Source of the DNA: Alteromonas confluentis
Lineage (GTDB): Bacteria > Pseudomonadota > Gammaproteobacteria > Enterobacterales > Alteromonadaceae
Direction: 5' to 3'
Length of the DNA stretch: 64,000 bases
Assembly: GCF_001757105.1 (NCBI RefSeq)
Contig: NZ_MDHN01000029.1
Coordinates: 124,001 to 188,000 of the forward strand
Shown here in pieces: positions 47,700 through 56,533 of the stretch (the first letter of the stretch is position 1; every line of letters starts with the position of its first letter). A program made the position numbers and the translations under genes. Below the pieces are notes generated by a model, which saw only the letters and a list, made by a program, of their open reading frames with translations, was not told the DNA's origin and did no database searches.

Positions 47700-50105
47700 A
47701 TGTGTCACCTGTGTCTTAAAACGGATCGCCGACAGGTCCTCAAAGGAATGACTGCGCTTGCTGCGCTTGCTGCGCTTTCTTCAGTGACTCTCACCGCCTG
47801 CTCTCGTCAGGAAACAGCGGCGGTAGCGGTCAACCCACTGCCCAAAACAGCCAGCGCCCTACCCCTGAATGATGTACGCCTGCTCGATTCAGACTTTCTG
47901 AATGCAGTTACCGCAAACAGCAATTATTTGATGGAGCTGGAACCTGACCGCTTCTTACATAACTTCCATAAGTTTGCAGGGCTGGAACCTAAAGGGGAGA
48001 TCTACGGCGGTTGGGAAGGCGACACCATTGCCGGGCACAGCCTTGGCCATTACATGTCAGCTTTAGCATTACTTCATGCGCAAACCGGCAACGTCGAAGC
48101 GAAAACCAGACTGGCTTACATTATTGATGAACTAGCCCGATGCCAGCAGGCACAGGGCGATGGTTATGTGGCGGGCTTCACCCGTAAACGTAAAGATAAA
48201 ACCATTGTGGATGGCAAAGAGATATTCGCAGAAATTAAAGCAGGCGATATTCGCTCTGCAGGCTTTGATTTGAATGGTTGCTGGGTACCCTTTTATAACT
48301 GGCATAAATTGTATGCAGGTTTCTTTGATGCGCAGACTTACTGCGGCCTTGAAAGTGGCATCCCGGTAGCGGTGGGATTAGGTAAATACATCGAAGACGT
48401 TTTTGCGAACCTCACCGATGAGCAGGTACAAACCGTTCTGGACTGCGAACATGGCGGCATTAATGAGAGCTTTGCAGAACTGTATGCGCGCACTCAAGAT
48501 AACCGCTGGCTGGTATTGGCTGAAAAGCTCTATCACAAAAAAGTCCTCTCCCCGCTGGCGAACGGTAAAGATGAACTGGCTAACATTCACGCCAATACCC
48601 AGGTACCCAAGCTTATTGGTCTTGCCCGCTTATATGAATTAACCGGCAAGTCCAGCGATCAGAAAGCAGCCCACTTTTTCTGGGAGACAGTGACTAACCA
48701 TCATTCTTATGTGATTGGTGGTAACGCCGATCGTGAATATTTCTTTGATGCAGACAGTATTGCCAATCACATAACCGAGCAAACTTGTGAGGCGTGCAAC
48801 ACCTACAATATGCTTAAACTCACCCGCCATCTTTACAGTTGGCAGCCGGATGCAGCCTATTTCGACTATTATGAGCGCGCCCACTTAAACCACATGTTGG
48901 CACAAATCGATCCCGCTACCGGTATGGTGACCTATATGACACCGCTTATGTCAGGTGCTGCCCGCCACCATTCCAGTAAATTCGATAGCTTCTGGTGCTG
49001 CACGGGTTCGGGCATGGAAACCCACGCCAAGCATGGAGATTCTATTTGGTGGCAAGGAGACGATACCTTATTTGTGAATCTGTACATTCCTTCAAAGGTT
49101 GACTGGAAGGCCGGTCAGGCTGCCATCACCATGGATACCGCTTACCCCTACGCAGGTGCAGTGAATCTGACTATTGATAAAGCGGAAAAAGCATTCCGCT
49201 TAGCCATGCGTATTCCCGCATGGGCAGGTGAAGACTGGACAGTAACCGTGAATGGCGAACCCACTCAAAGCGAAAAAGAAAAAGGCTACGCCTATATTCA
49301 GCGCCGCTGGAAAACCGGTGACAAAGTGGCACTGGAACTACCGCTGCTATTGCGTCTTGAGGCCACACCGGGCAACGATAACGTTGTTGCTATTCTGCAA
49401 GGACCAATGGTGATGGCTGCGGATTTAGGAAGCAGCGACGAGCCCTGGAATGGCACCGCGCCGGCCTTAGTAGGCAGCGATTTAATTGCCGGCCTGGTCA
49501 GTAAGAATGCTGATGAGGCAGTGTATCAGTCTGAGGGCATTGGTCGCCCGGCAGACATGAAGTTCTCGCCGTTTTATGCCAACCATCATCGTCGTAGCGC
49601 GGTGTATTTCGAGAAATTTACCGACGCCGAATGGGCGGATGCTGAAATTGCTTACGCTGCCGAGCAAGCGCGCCTTAAAGATCTTGCCGAGCGCTCTGTG
49701 GATGTCATGCACTTAGGCGAAATGCAGGCTGAGCGCGATCATAACCTGGAATCAGAAATCAGTTACCCTGTGGTGTACCGTGGCCGCAATGGCCGTGATG
49801 CCCGAACCGGCGGCTTCTTTAGCTTCGACTTTGAGGTCGCACCGGGGCCACTGAAACTTCAGGCGTCGTACTGGGGTGAAGAACGCGCCCGGGAGTTTTA
49901 TATTCTGATCGACGGGGAAAAGGTCGCTACACAAACACTCGATTTTGATAAACCCGGTAAATTCTTTGACGTGGTGTACGACATTCCAGAGTCTGTTACC
50001 AAGGGCAAGAAAAAGGTGAATGTGCGTTTTGAACCCAAAAAAGGTAATACTGCCGGCCCAGTGTTTGGCGTACTGCTGTTCAAACCTAAACTACAAAGCG
50101 CATAG
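47700..50105 (+). CDS. GH127 beta-L-arabinofuranosidase (DUF1680), exported
   Basis: 801 residues from the ATG at 47700 (SD AAAGGA). The signal has a twin-arginine motif (TDRRQVLKG) and a lipobox (TLTAC), so it is probably a Tat-exported lipoprotein. The (alpha/alpha)6 barrel follows, then beta domains. GH127 enzymes such as Bifidobacterium HypBA1 use a zinc-bound cysteine nucleophile. The matching residues here are Glu364-x-Cys366 (TCEACNTYNM) and Cys433-Cys434 (FWCCTGSGMETHAKHG), with Glu346 (ADREYF) the likely acid/base. The known reaction releases L-arabinose from beta-L-arabinofuranosyl chains on hydroxyproline. Some GH127 members have other specificities. It sits in the hydroxyproline locus with its own operator box. 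Confidence 0.92.
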   Translation: MCHLCLKTDRRQVLKGMTALAALAALSSVTLTACSRQETAAVAVNPLPKTASALPLNDVRLLDSDFLNAVTANSNYLMELEPDRFLHNFHKFAGLEPKGEIYGGWEGDTIAGHSLGHYMSALALLHAQTGNVEAKTRLAYIIDELARCQQAQGDGYVAGFTRKRKDKTIVDGKEIFAEIKAGDIRSAGFDLNGCWVPFYNWHKLYAGFFDAQTYCGLESGIPVAVGLGKYIEDVFANLTDEQVQTVLDCEHGGINESFAELYARTQDNRWLVLAEKLYHKKVLSPLANGKDELANIHANTQVPKLIGLARLYELTGKSSDQKAAHFFWETVTNHHSYVIGGNADREYFFDADSIANHITEQTCEACNTYNMLKLTRHLYSWQPDAAYFDYYERAHLNHMLAQIDPATGMVTYMTPLMSGAARHHSSKFDSFWCCTGSGMETHAKHGDSIWWQGDDTLFVNLYIPSKVDWKAGQAAITMDTAYPYAGAVNLTIDKAEKAFRLAMRIPAWAGEDWTVTVNGEPTQSEKEKGYAYIQRRWKTGDKVALELPLLLRLEATPGNDNVVAILQGPMVMAADLGSSDEPWNGTAPALVGSDLIAGLVSKNADEAVYQSEGIGRPADMKFSPFYANHHRRSAVYFEKFTDAEWADAEIAYAAEQARLKDLAERSVDVMHLGEMQAERDHNLESEISYPVVYRGRNGRDARTGGFFSFDFEVAPGPLKLQASYWGEERAREFYILIDGEKVATQTLDFDKPGKFFDVVYDIPESVTKGKKKVNVRFEPKKGNTAGPVFGVLLFKPKLQSA

Positions 50106-50143
50106 GCGTGGCGCAATGAGCGATTGCGCTAAGCCTACTCATA

Positions 50144-50170
50144 AAAAATCGCCCTGCATTTGCAGGGCGA
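50144..50170 (-). terminator. Terminator on the minus strand
   Basis: Stem TCGCCCTGCA (50149-50158) / TGCAGGGCGA (50161-50170), followed on the minus strand by six T residues. It lies directly after the stop of the gene remnant at 50177-50370. On the plus strand a smaller hairpin (GCGCAAT / ATTGCGC, 50111-50129) follows the GH127 stop. Confidence 0.7.
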
Positions 50171-50176
50171 CGTTGT

Positions 50177-50370
50177 TCATTGCACTACGGCAACGATTGT
50201 TCCGGGTGTGACTTGCGCGCCAATTTCAACCTTAGGCGTAAAGAAGCCATCGAAGTCGCTTTAACGTCAACAAGGGTAAAAGCCTCTTTAGCGAAGACAG
50301 AAAACGAGCTAAATAAGAGAGAGATTAGAGTAAAATTAATGACTATTCGGGGGGTAAAAAAGGAATACAC
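50177..50370 (-). pseudogene. Probable gene remnant: signal peptide plus frameshifted C-terminal fragment
   Basis: On the minus strand an ATG at 50370 starts a signal-peptide-like sequence (INFTLISLLFSSFSVFA, then KEAFTLVDVKA). The frame then runs into unlikely sequence and a stop at 50185. A shift of one base near 50258 opens DFDGFFTPKVEIGAQVTPGT followed by IVAVVQ and TGA (50179-50177), right before a terminator. That tail resembles the biotinyl/lipoyl-like C-terminal domain of aspartoacylase/succinylglutamate-desuccinylase-type proteins. I read this as the two ends of a larger gene after an internal deletion, but a real small gene with a sequencing error is possible. Confidence 0.45.
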
Positions 50371-50459
50371 TTAAAGACTCAGCAAAGAAAAGATATGTTA
50401 TAGTATAACAAAATCGTCAATTGTTTATTATTTCCTGTCTGATATGTCAGCTATTTACA

Positions 50460-51641
50460 TTATACATACTGCCCTGCCGCCCAGGCGCTGCTCCAGGCCC
50501 ACTGGAAATTGAATCCCCCTAACCAACCGGTTACGTCTACCACTTCACCAATAAAGAACAAGCCGTCGACTTTCTTACTCATCATGGTTTTTGATGATAG
50601 CTCGTCGGTATCTACGCCGCCCAAGGTAACCTCTGCAGTGCGGTACCCTTCTGTTCCATTAGGGGCCACCTGCCAGTCAGAAAGTGTGGAATCAATTTGC
50701 TCAATCTGGCTATGAGTAAGGCGTTTTACCGGTTCATTTGGCCAGTCATTCATCTCGATGAAGGTCTGCACCATGCGCTTAGGATAGTAACGGCCAAGCA
50801 CCGTTGAAAGCTGGGCATCGGGATTATCTTTTTGTGCCTGCGTAAGATATTCCGCCGCACTTTCGGTAGGTTGTAAATCGATGTGTAGTGTATCTCCCGG
50901 ATGCCAGTAAGACGACACCTGCAGCATGGATGGGCCGCTGAGACCACGGTGAGTAAACAGCATCGCCTCACGGAAGGATTTATCATTACAGGTTGCTGAA
51001 GTATCAACAGCAATACCGCTCAATGCCTCCAGTGCCTCCTTATCACTATCGTGAAGCGTGAACGGCACAAGTCCGGCACGGGTTGGTAGCACTTTAAGGC
51101 CGAACTGTTCAGCAATTTTGTAACCGAAGGGCGTCGCGCCAATTTTAGGCATACTCAGGCCGCCAGTGGCAATGACCAGCGACTCGCATGCATAATCGCC
51201 CTGCGATGTTTTTACTGCAAATCCGGAATCGCTTTTTTCAACACCCAGGATTTCGCAGCGGGTGGTAATCTTTGCACCGGCTTTCTCACATTCACTTATC
51301 AGCATATCTACGATGTCGGAGGCGCTATTGTCGCAGAACAGTTGCCCCAGTGTTTTCTCGTGATAAGGAATGCCATGTTCTGCAACTAGTGCGATAAAAT
51401 CCCATTGGGTATAACGGCTAAGTGCAGATTTACAAAAATGCGGGTTCTCAGACAAAAAGTTAGCCGGTTCAGCGTACATGTTGGTGAAATTACAGCGGCC
51501 ACCACCTGACATAAGAATTTTACGTCCCACTTTCTTCCCGTGATCCAATACTTCTACGGAACGGCCGCGCTTGCCCGCTTCAGCGGCACAGAATAAGCCC
51601 GCCGCTCCTGCGCCGATGATAATTACGTCTTTTTGGATCAC
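50460..51641 (-). CDS. HI0933/BaiN-family FAD flavoprotein
   Basis: 393 residues. The N-terminal FAD-binding motif is VIIIGAGAAGLFCAAEAG, followed by VGRKILMSGGGRCNFTN, the signature of the HI0933-like (YhiN/BaiN) group. The middle has the SLVIATGGLSMPKIGATPFG segment and the C terminus has GLFFIGEVVDVTGWLGGFNF. Family members are NAD(P)/FAD oxidoreductases. BaiN acts on bile acid enoyl intermediates in Clostridium, but the general substrate in marine bacteria is unknown. Monocistronic. Confidence 0.92.
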   Translation of the reverse strand: MIQKDVIIIGAGAAGLFCAAEAGKRGRSVEVLDHGKKVGRKILMSGGGRCNFTNMYAEPANFLSENPHFCKSALSRYTQWDFIALVAEHGIPYHEKTLGQLFCDNSASDIVDMLISECEKAGAKITTRCEILGVEKSDSGFAVKTSQGDYACESLVIATGGLSMPKIGATPFGYKIAEQFGLKVLPTRAGLVPFTLHDSDKEALEALSGIAVDTSATCNDKSFREAMLFTHRGLSGPSMLQVSSYWHPGDTLHIDLQPTESAAEYLTQAQKDNPDAQLSTVLGRYYPKRMVQTFIEMNDWPNEPVKRLTHSQIEQIDSTLSDWQVAPNGTEGYRTAEVTLGGVDTDELSSKTMMSKKVDGLFFIGEVVDVTGWLGGFNFQWAWSSAWAAGQYV

Positions 51642-51719
51642 TGAGAAATTCCGCTCTATTGAAAGGGCGAATTATAGAGGGCTGGTGACAGATATTGAAG
51701 TTAAACGACTAAAACGATG

Positions 51720-51742
51720 AAGGCCTCCGCAAGGGAGGCCTT
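51720..51742 (-). terminator. Terminator-like hairpin after the subtilase gene
   Basis: Nine-bp stem AAGGCCTCC / GGAGGCCTT with a 5-base loop, 31 bases past the subtilase stop. T content after it is modest. Confidence 0.7.
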
Positions 51743-51772
51743 AATTTACGTCAATGGGATCAACGTTTGTGC

Positions 51773-54280
51773 TTACTCGTATGGAACATAGAACTCTGCA
51801 GAACAGCCAGAAGAGTCACAAACCTTATAGGTTGCGCCTTCAGCACCGTCTACACGACCACGGTCTTCATAACTACCACGACCACGGTACGCTGGTTTAG
51901 TACCAATCATTACGCCGTCTTTATAGATAGACACTTCGCTGTCTACCGCACCTTTGTAGCCGAAAGCTACAACATAGCGGTTTCCGCGAATAACAGTACG
52001 ACGCAGCATCGTTTCGATATCGCTTTCACCTGGTGCAGCTTCAACAGTTACTACCTGCATCATTGAGTCAGACTGACCTTCAGAGTCAGTAACCATCAGT
52101 GTGACTTCATATGAACCTGGCTCTGCATAAGTGTAAACAGGGCTTGTCTCAGAAGAAGTGCTACCGTCGCCGAAGCTCCATTCCCAAGTGGTAATGTCAT
52201 CATCAGGGTCAGTAGAGGTATCGGTAAAGGATACTGTCAGATCACTAACAGCGTATTCAAAGCCTGCAGAAGGTGGTGTTTCAGTGTCACCTTCACCAAG
52301 CATAGTCAGCGTAACTGCCCACTGGTTTAGTGTACCTGTGTCGTAACCCACATTATCGCTTACGAACAGAGTCCAGTCACCCATGGCCATTTCGCCGTTA
52401 AAACCTTCTACTTCATAAGTTTCGTAGATGTCGTCGGCACTGCCGCCTTCGCGGTTATGCAGAACGTACTCCGTACCAGCAGGCGATGTTAGTGTAACGA
52501 TAAGATCGCCAATCCAGGTATGGGTGATATCGACAAACACTTCAGCACCGAAGACAACTGCTGCGTCATCTACAGTGATCACTGATGTGATACCGGCTGG
52601 GTCTGAGTCTGGGATATCTACTGGCGTTGTATTACTGAAGGTTTCTTCGTAAAGGCCAACAGGCAGTACAGACAGGCTGAAACTCTCAGAGTCAGTCAGT
52701 TCACCCGAAGTACCTGTTACGCTAAAGGCATATGTGCCCCAAGGCGTTTCTTCTGTAGTTGGTACATACAAGGTTACCATGTCACCAGGCATTGCCGTCG
52801 TGGTAGACAGGTAAGCTGTACCTAAAGAGTCTGCAACTGACAGATCAACAGTGCCTTCCCAGTCTGAAATAGCCGTTACCATGAAAGTAAACTCCGCCAT
52901 TTCACCTGCTGTCAGTTCGATGTCTGAAACAACAGGTTCGAAGCCGAAGCGAGGAGTAGGATCGGCGTCAGCCAGAGCCTGAGCAACGTTCAAGCGCTTA
53001 CCGCTGAGTATCTTCTCAGCCATCGCTTCATTGTCGTCGCCAGACTCCATCAGGATTTCTTTCACTTCCAGAACAGAAAGTGCAGGATTAGCCGCTAATA
53101 CCAGTGCCAAGGCACCTGATACGTGAGGCGTAGCCATAGAAGTACCGGATAAGAATTCGTACTCTCCATAACCCGCTGCCGGTGGAATAGTTGAATAGAT
53201 AGCCACACCTGGGGCCGCCAAATCTACCGTAGTAGGACCATATGAATAGAACGAGTCGCCATCGGTACGCGTGGTTGCTGCAATGGCAAATACACCGTCA
53301 GACGCGTAGCTTGAAGGATAGTGTGGACTTACGTCGTTGTTTGCACCCGAGTTACCTGCTGCAGCAACGAACAGAATGTCTGCTGCAACACCGGCCTCAA
53401 TAGACATTTCTAGTGCTTCACTATACGCGCCACCACCCCAACTGTTGTTGGTCGCTTTGATGTTAACGCCCGCTTCTTTCAGCGCAGTGAAGTAATCGAT
53501 ACATTCAATGGCATCATCGGTAGAACCGTAACCTTCTGCATCGAGGAATTTACAAGCAGCAATTGAGACGTCGTGGTTCACGCCCACTACACCAATACCA
53601 TTGTCACCCACCGCACCAATCGTACCGGCAACGTGTGTACCATGATAGTGGTCGTCCATAGGATCGGAATCATCGTTAACCGCATCGATACCGTAGACAT
53701 CATCTACGTAACCGTTCATGTCATCATCGATACCGTTCCCAGGAATTTCGCCAGGGTTAGTCCATGCATTGGCCGCAAGATCTTCGTGCATGTAGTCAAC
53801 ACCGGTATCAATAACACCGATAACAACATCTGAAGAACCTGTAGTGATATCCCATGCCTCTTCAGCACTGATATCTGCACCCGCTACGCCGCCATCACTG
53901 CCGCTGTTGCTTAAGCCCCACAACTCTGAGAAGAATTCGTCATTAGGTGTAAAGTCCGCCTTTACACGATAGTTAGGTTCAGCAACTAAAACTGCAGGGT
54001 GTTTCTTAAGGGTTTCAATAGCTTTCTTAACGCCCATGTTGCCAATATTTAAGCTGGCGGCACGGCCTTTCATAAGCGATTTGATCTGCGCAGCACCGGC
54101 CTGAATCTTTCCTTTACCTGGATTGATCAGGGCCATTGCTGAATTGCGGTCGGCTTCTGTCGCTGAAGCTTTATACACAACAATAATAGAATCGTCTTCA
54201 TAGCTTACTGTTTCAGTAGGAGCCGCCATTCCAAGCGCTGGCAGCATCGCTAACGTCAATGCAGAAAGTTTCTTTTTCAT
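51773..54280 (-). CDS. Secreted subtilisin-like serine protease (S8) with P and PKD domains
   Basis: 835 residues from the ATG at 54280, where a signal peptide begins (KKKLSALTLAMLPALGMAA). Order: I9 propeptide (about 22-108), S8 catalytic domain with Asp158 (VIDTGVD), His213 (HGTHVAG), oxyanion Asn310 (AAGNSG) and Ser381 (GTSMATPH), and an intermediate beta domain. A P/proprotein-convertase domain follows (ITHTWIGDLIVTLTSPAG), then a PKD domain (TWEWSFGDGSTSSETSPVYT), and a short C-terminal domain with a Cys pair (CDSSGC). Probably fully secreted and active on extracellular protein. The product may feed the neighbouring peptide-use locus, but no GTATAC box precedes it. Confidence 0.94.
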   Translation of the reverse strand: MKKKLSALTLAMLPALGMAAPTETVSYEDDSIIVVYKASATEADRNSAMALINPGKGKIQAGAAQIKSLMKGRAASLNIGNMGVKKAIETLKKHPAVLVAEPNYRVKADFTPNDEFFSELWGLSNSGSDGGVAGADISAEEAWDITTGSSDVVIGVIDTGVDYMHEDLAANAWTNPGEIPGNGIDDDMNGYVDDVYGIDAVNDDSDPMDDHYHGTHVAGTIGAVGDNGIGVVGVNHDVSIAACKFLDAEGYGSTDDAIECIDYFTALKEAGVNIKATNNSWGGGAYSEALEMSIEAGVAADILFVAAAGNSGANNDVSPHYPSSYASDGVFAIAATTRTDGDSFYSYGPTTVDLAAPGVAIYSTIPPAAGYGEYEFLSGTSMATPHVSGALALVLAANPALSVLEVKEILMESGDDNEAMAEKILSGKRLNVAQALADADPTPRFGFEPVVSDIELTAGEMAEFTFMVTAISDWEGTVDLSVADSLGTAYLSTTTAMPGDMVTLYVPTTEETPWGTYAFSVTGTSGELTDSESFSLSVLPVGLYEETFSNTTPVDIPDSDPAGITSVITVDDAAVVFGAEVFVDITHTWIGDLIVTLTSPAGTEYVLHNREGGSADDIYETYEVEGFNGEMAMGDWTLFVSDNVGYDTGTLNQWAVTLTMLGEGDTETPPSAGFEYAVSDLTVSFTDTSTDPDDDITTWEWSFGDGSTSSETSPVYTYAEPGSYEVTLMVTDSEGQSDSMMQVVTVEAAPGESDIETMLRRTVIRGNRYVVAFGYKGAVDSEVSIYKDGVMIGTKPAYRGRGSYEDRGRVDGAEGATYKVCDSSGCSAEFYVPYE

Positions 54281-54994
54281 AGTGTTGATCCATATGTATT
54301 TTATAGTTAGGTGTGTGTAAGCACACTTTAGGATCGCCACATATCAAGTATTAGCAGGGGTAACAGCATGTTATTGTTGCCACAAAGTTTTTTACAGATC
54401 CATAGCAACATTTCCAAATTACGACTTTTTTATGAAACATATTTTTCGCATATACGCGCAAGCCGCATTCGCTCGTTTTTTAAACGCGGTTAAAATTACA
54501 ACAAAATGATTATGGAAGCATAATACGATGAGCGATACATTTAATGGGTTAGTTTTGACCTGACAGGGAATAGTTGGGATTAGGAAAACGCCTACATGGA
54601 CTCTTATTTTCCTTTATCTTTCATTATTTCCGCAGTTGTCCACTTCAATAGCTAATAAGTCTCCACAGTCAACCTTTTAGCAGGGGTAACGACTCCACTG
54701 GATTCTTCTCTTTAAAGCTTTTCCGAAAATTATTGTTTCAATCTATAAGAGCGGATTATGTTTGCTCGGTCTGACTACACTTATTCGTATGGTAATCACA
54801 TGAGTTGCATATATTAGTGCGCATATCGCAAAAATACCCTCGAATAAGTACAACATTGTGACTTCTGGATTTATTCCGGGGGTTACTTCGTAATCTATTT
54901 GCTAATGCAGGGATTTGAATTGAAGTTGTGCCTGTTTAGAAAAAATGCGGGCTAATGTTGCGATACGAGTACCACAACTTATACACTGACAAAC
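54281..54994. other. Long AT-rich intergenic region with a 14-base direct repeat
   Basis: About 710 bases between the subtilase start and the terminator of the LuxR-type gene. No convincing gene on either strand. TTAGCAGGGGTAAC occurs twice, at 54351-54364 and 54677-54690. The subtilase promoter must be here. The rest is AT-rich with nothing I recognise. Confidence 0.55.
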
Positions 54995-55023
54995 AAAATC
55001 CGGTGATTTCTCTACCGGATTTT
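54995..55023 (-). terminator. Terminator of the LuxR-type regulator gene
   Basis: Perfect 10-bp stem AAAATCCGGT / ACCGGATTTT with a 9-base loop, 14 bases past the gene's stop codon. Confidence 0.8.
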
Positions 55024-55036
55024 GCGTTTGTTCAAG

Positions 55037-55732
55037 TTACGCTCTGCTGTAATCACTCACGAATTGTTGCGACCACGACAAGAGTTCGATTCGGTTTCTT
55101 GAATGCGTTTTCCGGAAGATACTGTAAATGTGCGTTTTTACCGTATTGACGCTGATATGCAGTTGGTCGGCGATTTCCTGATTTTGCGAACCCTGCGCGA
55201 CCAGTTCAATAATGGTCACCTCGCGCTTAGTCAGCTTCGGATGCACCATCGATTTAGACAATTCCTGAGGGCGGTTTATCGCAGCGCTTGCTTTACGGGT
55301 TTGCTGCCGCAAACGACGTAAGGCTTCGTTAATTGAATTACGCTTAAACCACACATCCATTTTCGCCAGGCGACGAACCCCTTTAAGCAATAATTCGGGG
55401 GTATCAGAGGTGTAGAACGTGCCTTCGACACCCGCGATAATTGCTTCGCATTCGTCGATGTCACCAGGTTGAAGATTAAAAAGAATCCAACGGGCATAAC
55501 CTTGATAGCGATAAAACGCCCCTAATTTTTCATCCGCTAAGGCAGCGTCATAAAAAATCAGATCTTGATTAGATGTCTGTTCGAGCTGTTCGATTGCTGT
55601 GAGTTCGGTAACTTCGTAGCCGCAGGTTTGTAGTAATTGTTTAAACAGCATTACCTGTTCGTCGCTGGCTTCATCAGAAGATAACGATTTTGATATCAGG
55701 TAAACGCCGTATTTTTGGCCTTTATTCATCAT
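55037..55732 (-). CDS. LuxR-family regulator of the CsgD/VpsT type
   Basis: 231 residues from the first codon of ATGATG at 55732, behind a strong SD (AAGGAGG). The N-terminal half is a receiver-like domain without a clear phospho-acceptor set (KYGVYLISKSLSS, LIFYDAALAD). At residues 128-131 is Trp-Phe-Lys-Arg, in the place where VpsT binds cyclic di-GMP with W-[FLM]-[TS]-R. The C-terminal helix-turn-helix is complete: LTKREVTIIELVAQGSQNQE followed by IADQLHISVNTVKTHIYSIF. Relatives control biofilm matrix and curli. The Lys in place of Thr/Ser is a departure that could change cyclic-di-GMP binding. Confidence 0.9.
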   Translation of the reverse strand: MMNKGQKYGVYLISKSLSSDEASDEQVMLFKQLLQTCGYEVTELTAIEQLEQTSNQDLIFYDAALADEKLGAFYRYQGYARWILFNLQPGDIDECEAIIAGVEGTFYTSDTPELLLKGVRRLAKMDVWFKRNSINEALRRLRQQTRKASAAINRPQELSKSMVHPKLTKREVTIIELVAQGSQNQEIADQLHISVNTVKTHIYSIFRKTHSRNRIELLSWSQQFVSDYSRA

Positions 55733-56050
55733 GTATTCCCTCCTTGGGACCGTTCGAGCGTTTCTGATCATCCTGCGAGATCATACGCTGCAGAATAACG
55801 GTTGAAAAACCGTGGAGTACTTCCTTACCCCCACCATATATAGGCAAACTACGCTTAATACGAGCATAGCAGAACGAATGGATTAGTGCACAATAAGTAA
55901 GAAAAAATAATGACGATGATAGTGCTTACAAACATTGTTCAAAAAGCATTATTAATGTTTGATTTTCAGTATATTACGAAGAAGAAAGCGAACAGCTGCC
56001 GACTAAAGTATTAGTCGACAACCGATTTATATAAGAAAGGCATTAATTAA
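55733..56050. other. Intergenic region upstream of the LuxR-type gene
   Basis: 318 AT-rich bases between the regulator start and the end of the peroxiredoxin gene (both on the minus strand). It should contain the regulator promoter. I see no gene, repeat or strong hairpin in it. Confidence 0.5.
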
Positions 56051-56524
56051 TTACAGGACTTTAAGCATAGATTCCGCATCAGATACTTCAAAACGGCCCG
56101 GATCTTCTACAAATAGCTGTGTCACTTCACCGTCTTCAACCAACATAGAATAACGAACGCTGCGTGCGCCGCCGAAATCCCCGGTGTTCATGTCCATACC
56201 GATGGTTTTGGTGAAGTACGCGTTACCGTCTGCCAACATCGTAATTTCATCGGCATTGCTGGCCTGCTTCCACGCGTCCATAACAAACGCGTCGTTAACC
56301 GAAATACAGACAATATCGTCAACGCCCTTTGCCTTAATTTTGTCCGCCAATGCCACATAGCCTGGCAGATGGGCCGCAGAACAGGTTGGCGTAAACGCAC
56401 CCGGTACCGCAAACACGACTACTTTCTTACCACCAAAGATGTCATTGGTGTGAGGATTGGTGGTTTTTCCGTCCTTTAACAAGCCAAAGGTGACTTCCGG
56501 CAAGGTACTACCAACGCTAATCAT
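56051..56524 (-). CDS. Prx5-type peroxiredoxin
   Basis: 157 residues. The peroxidatic Cys48 is in AVPGAFTPTCSAAHLPGY, the Prx5 subfamily signature, followed by DDIVCISVNDAFVMDAWKQ. It reduces hydrogen peroxide and alkyl hydroperoxides in the cytoplasm, with glutathione/glutaredoxin as likely reductant in this group. No fused glutaredoxin domain. It starts 9 bases after the rsmJ stop, and so may be co-transcribed with recG and rsmJ. Confidence 0.93.
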   Translation of the reverse strand: MISVGSTLPEVTFGLLKDGKTTNPHTNDIFGGKKVVVFAVPGAFTPTCSAAHLPGYVALADKIKAKGVDDIVCISVNDAFVMDAWKQASNADEITMLADGNAYFTKTIGMDMNTGDFGGARSVRYSMLVEDGEVTQLFVEDPGRFEVSDAESMLKVL

Positions 56525-56533
56525 ACTTCTCTC

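Noticed and set aside
50398..50414. TTATAGTATAA palindrome as another regulon operator
   Set aside because: It lacks the GTATAC core and its spacing differs. It lies between two gene ends, with no start downstream on either strand nearby.
54955..55149. Short plus-strand frame over the end of the LuxR-type gene
   Set aside because: It crosses the terminator stem and runs antisense to the conserved helix-turn-helix.
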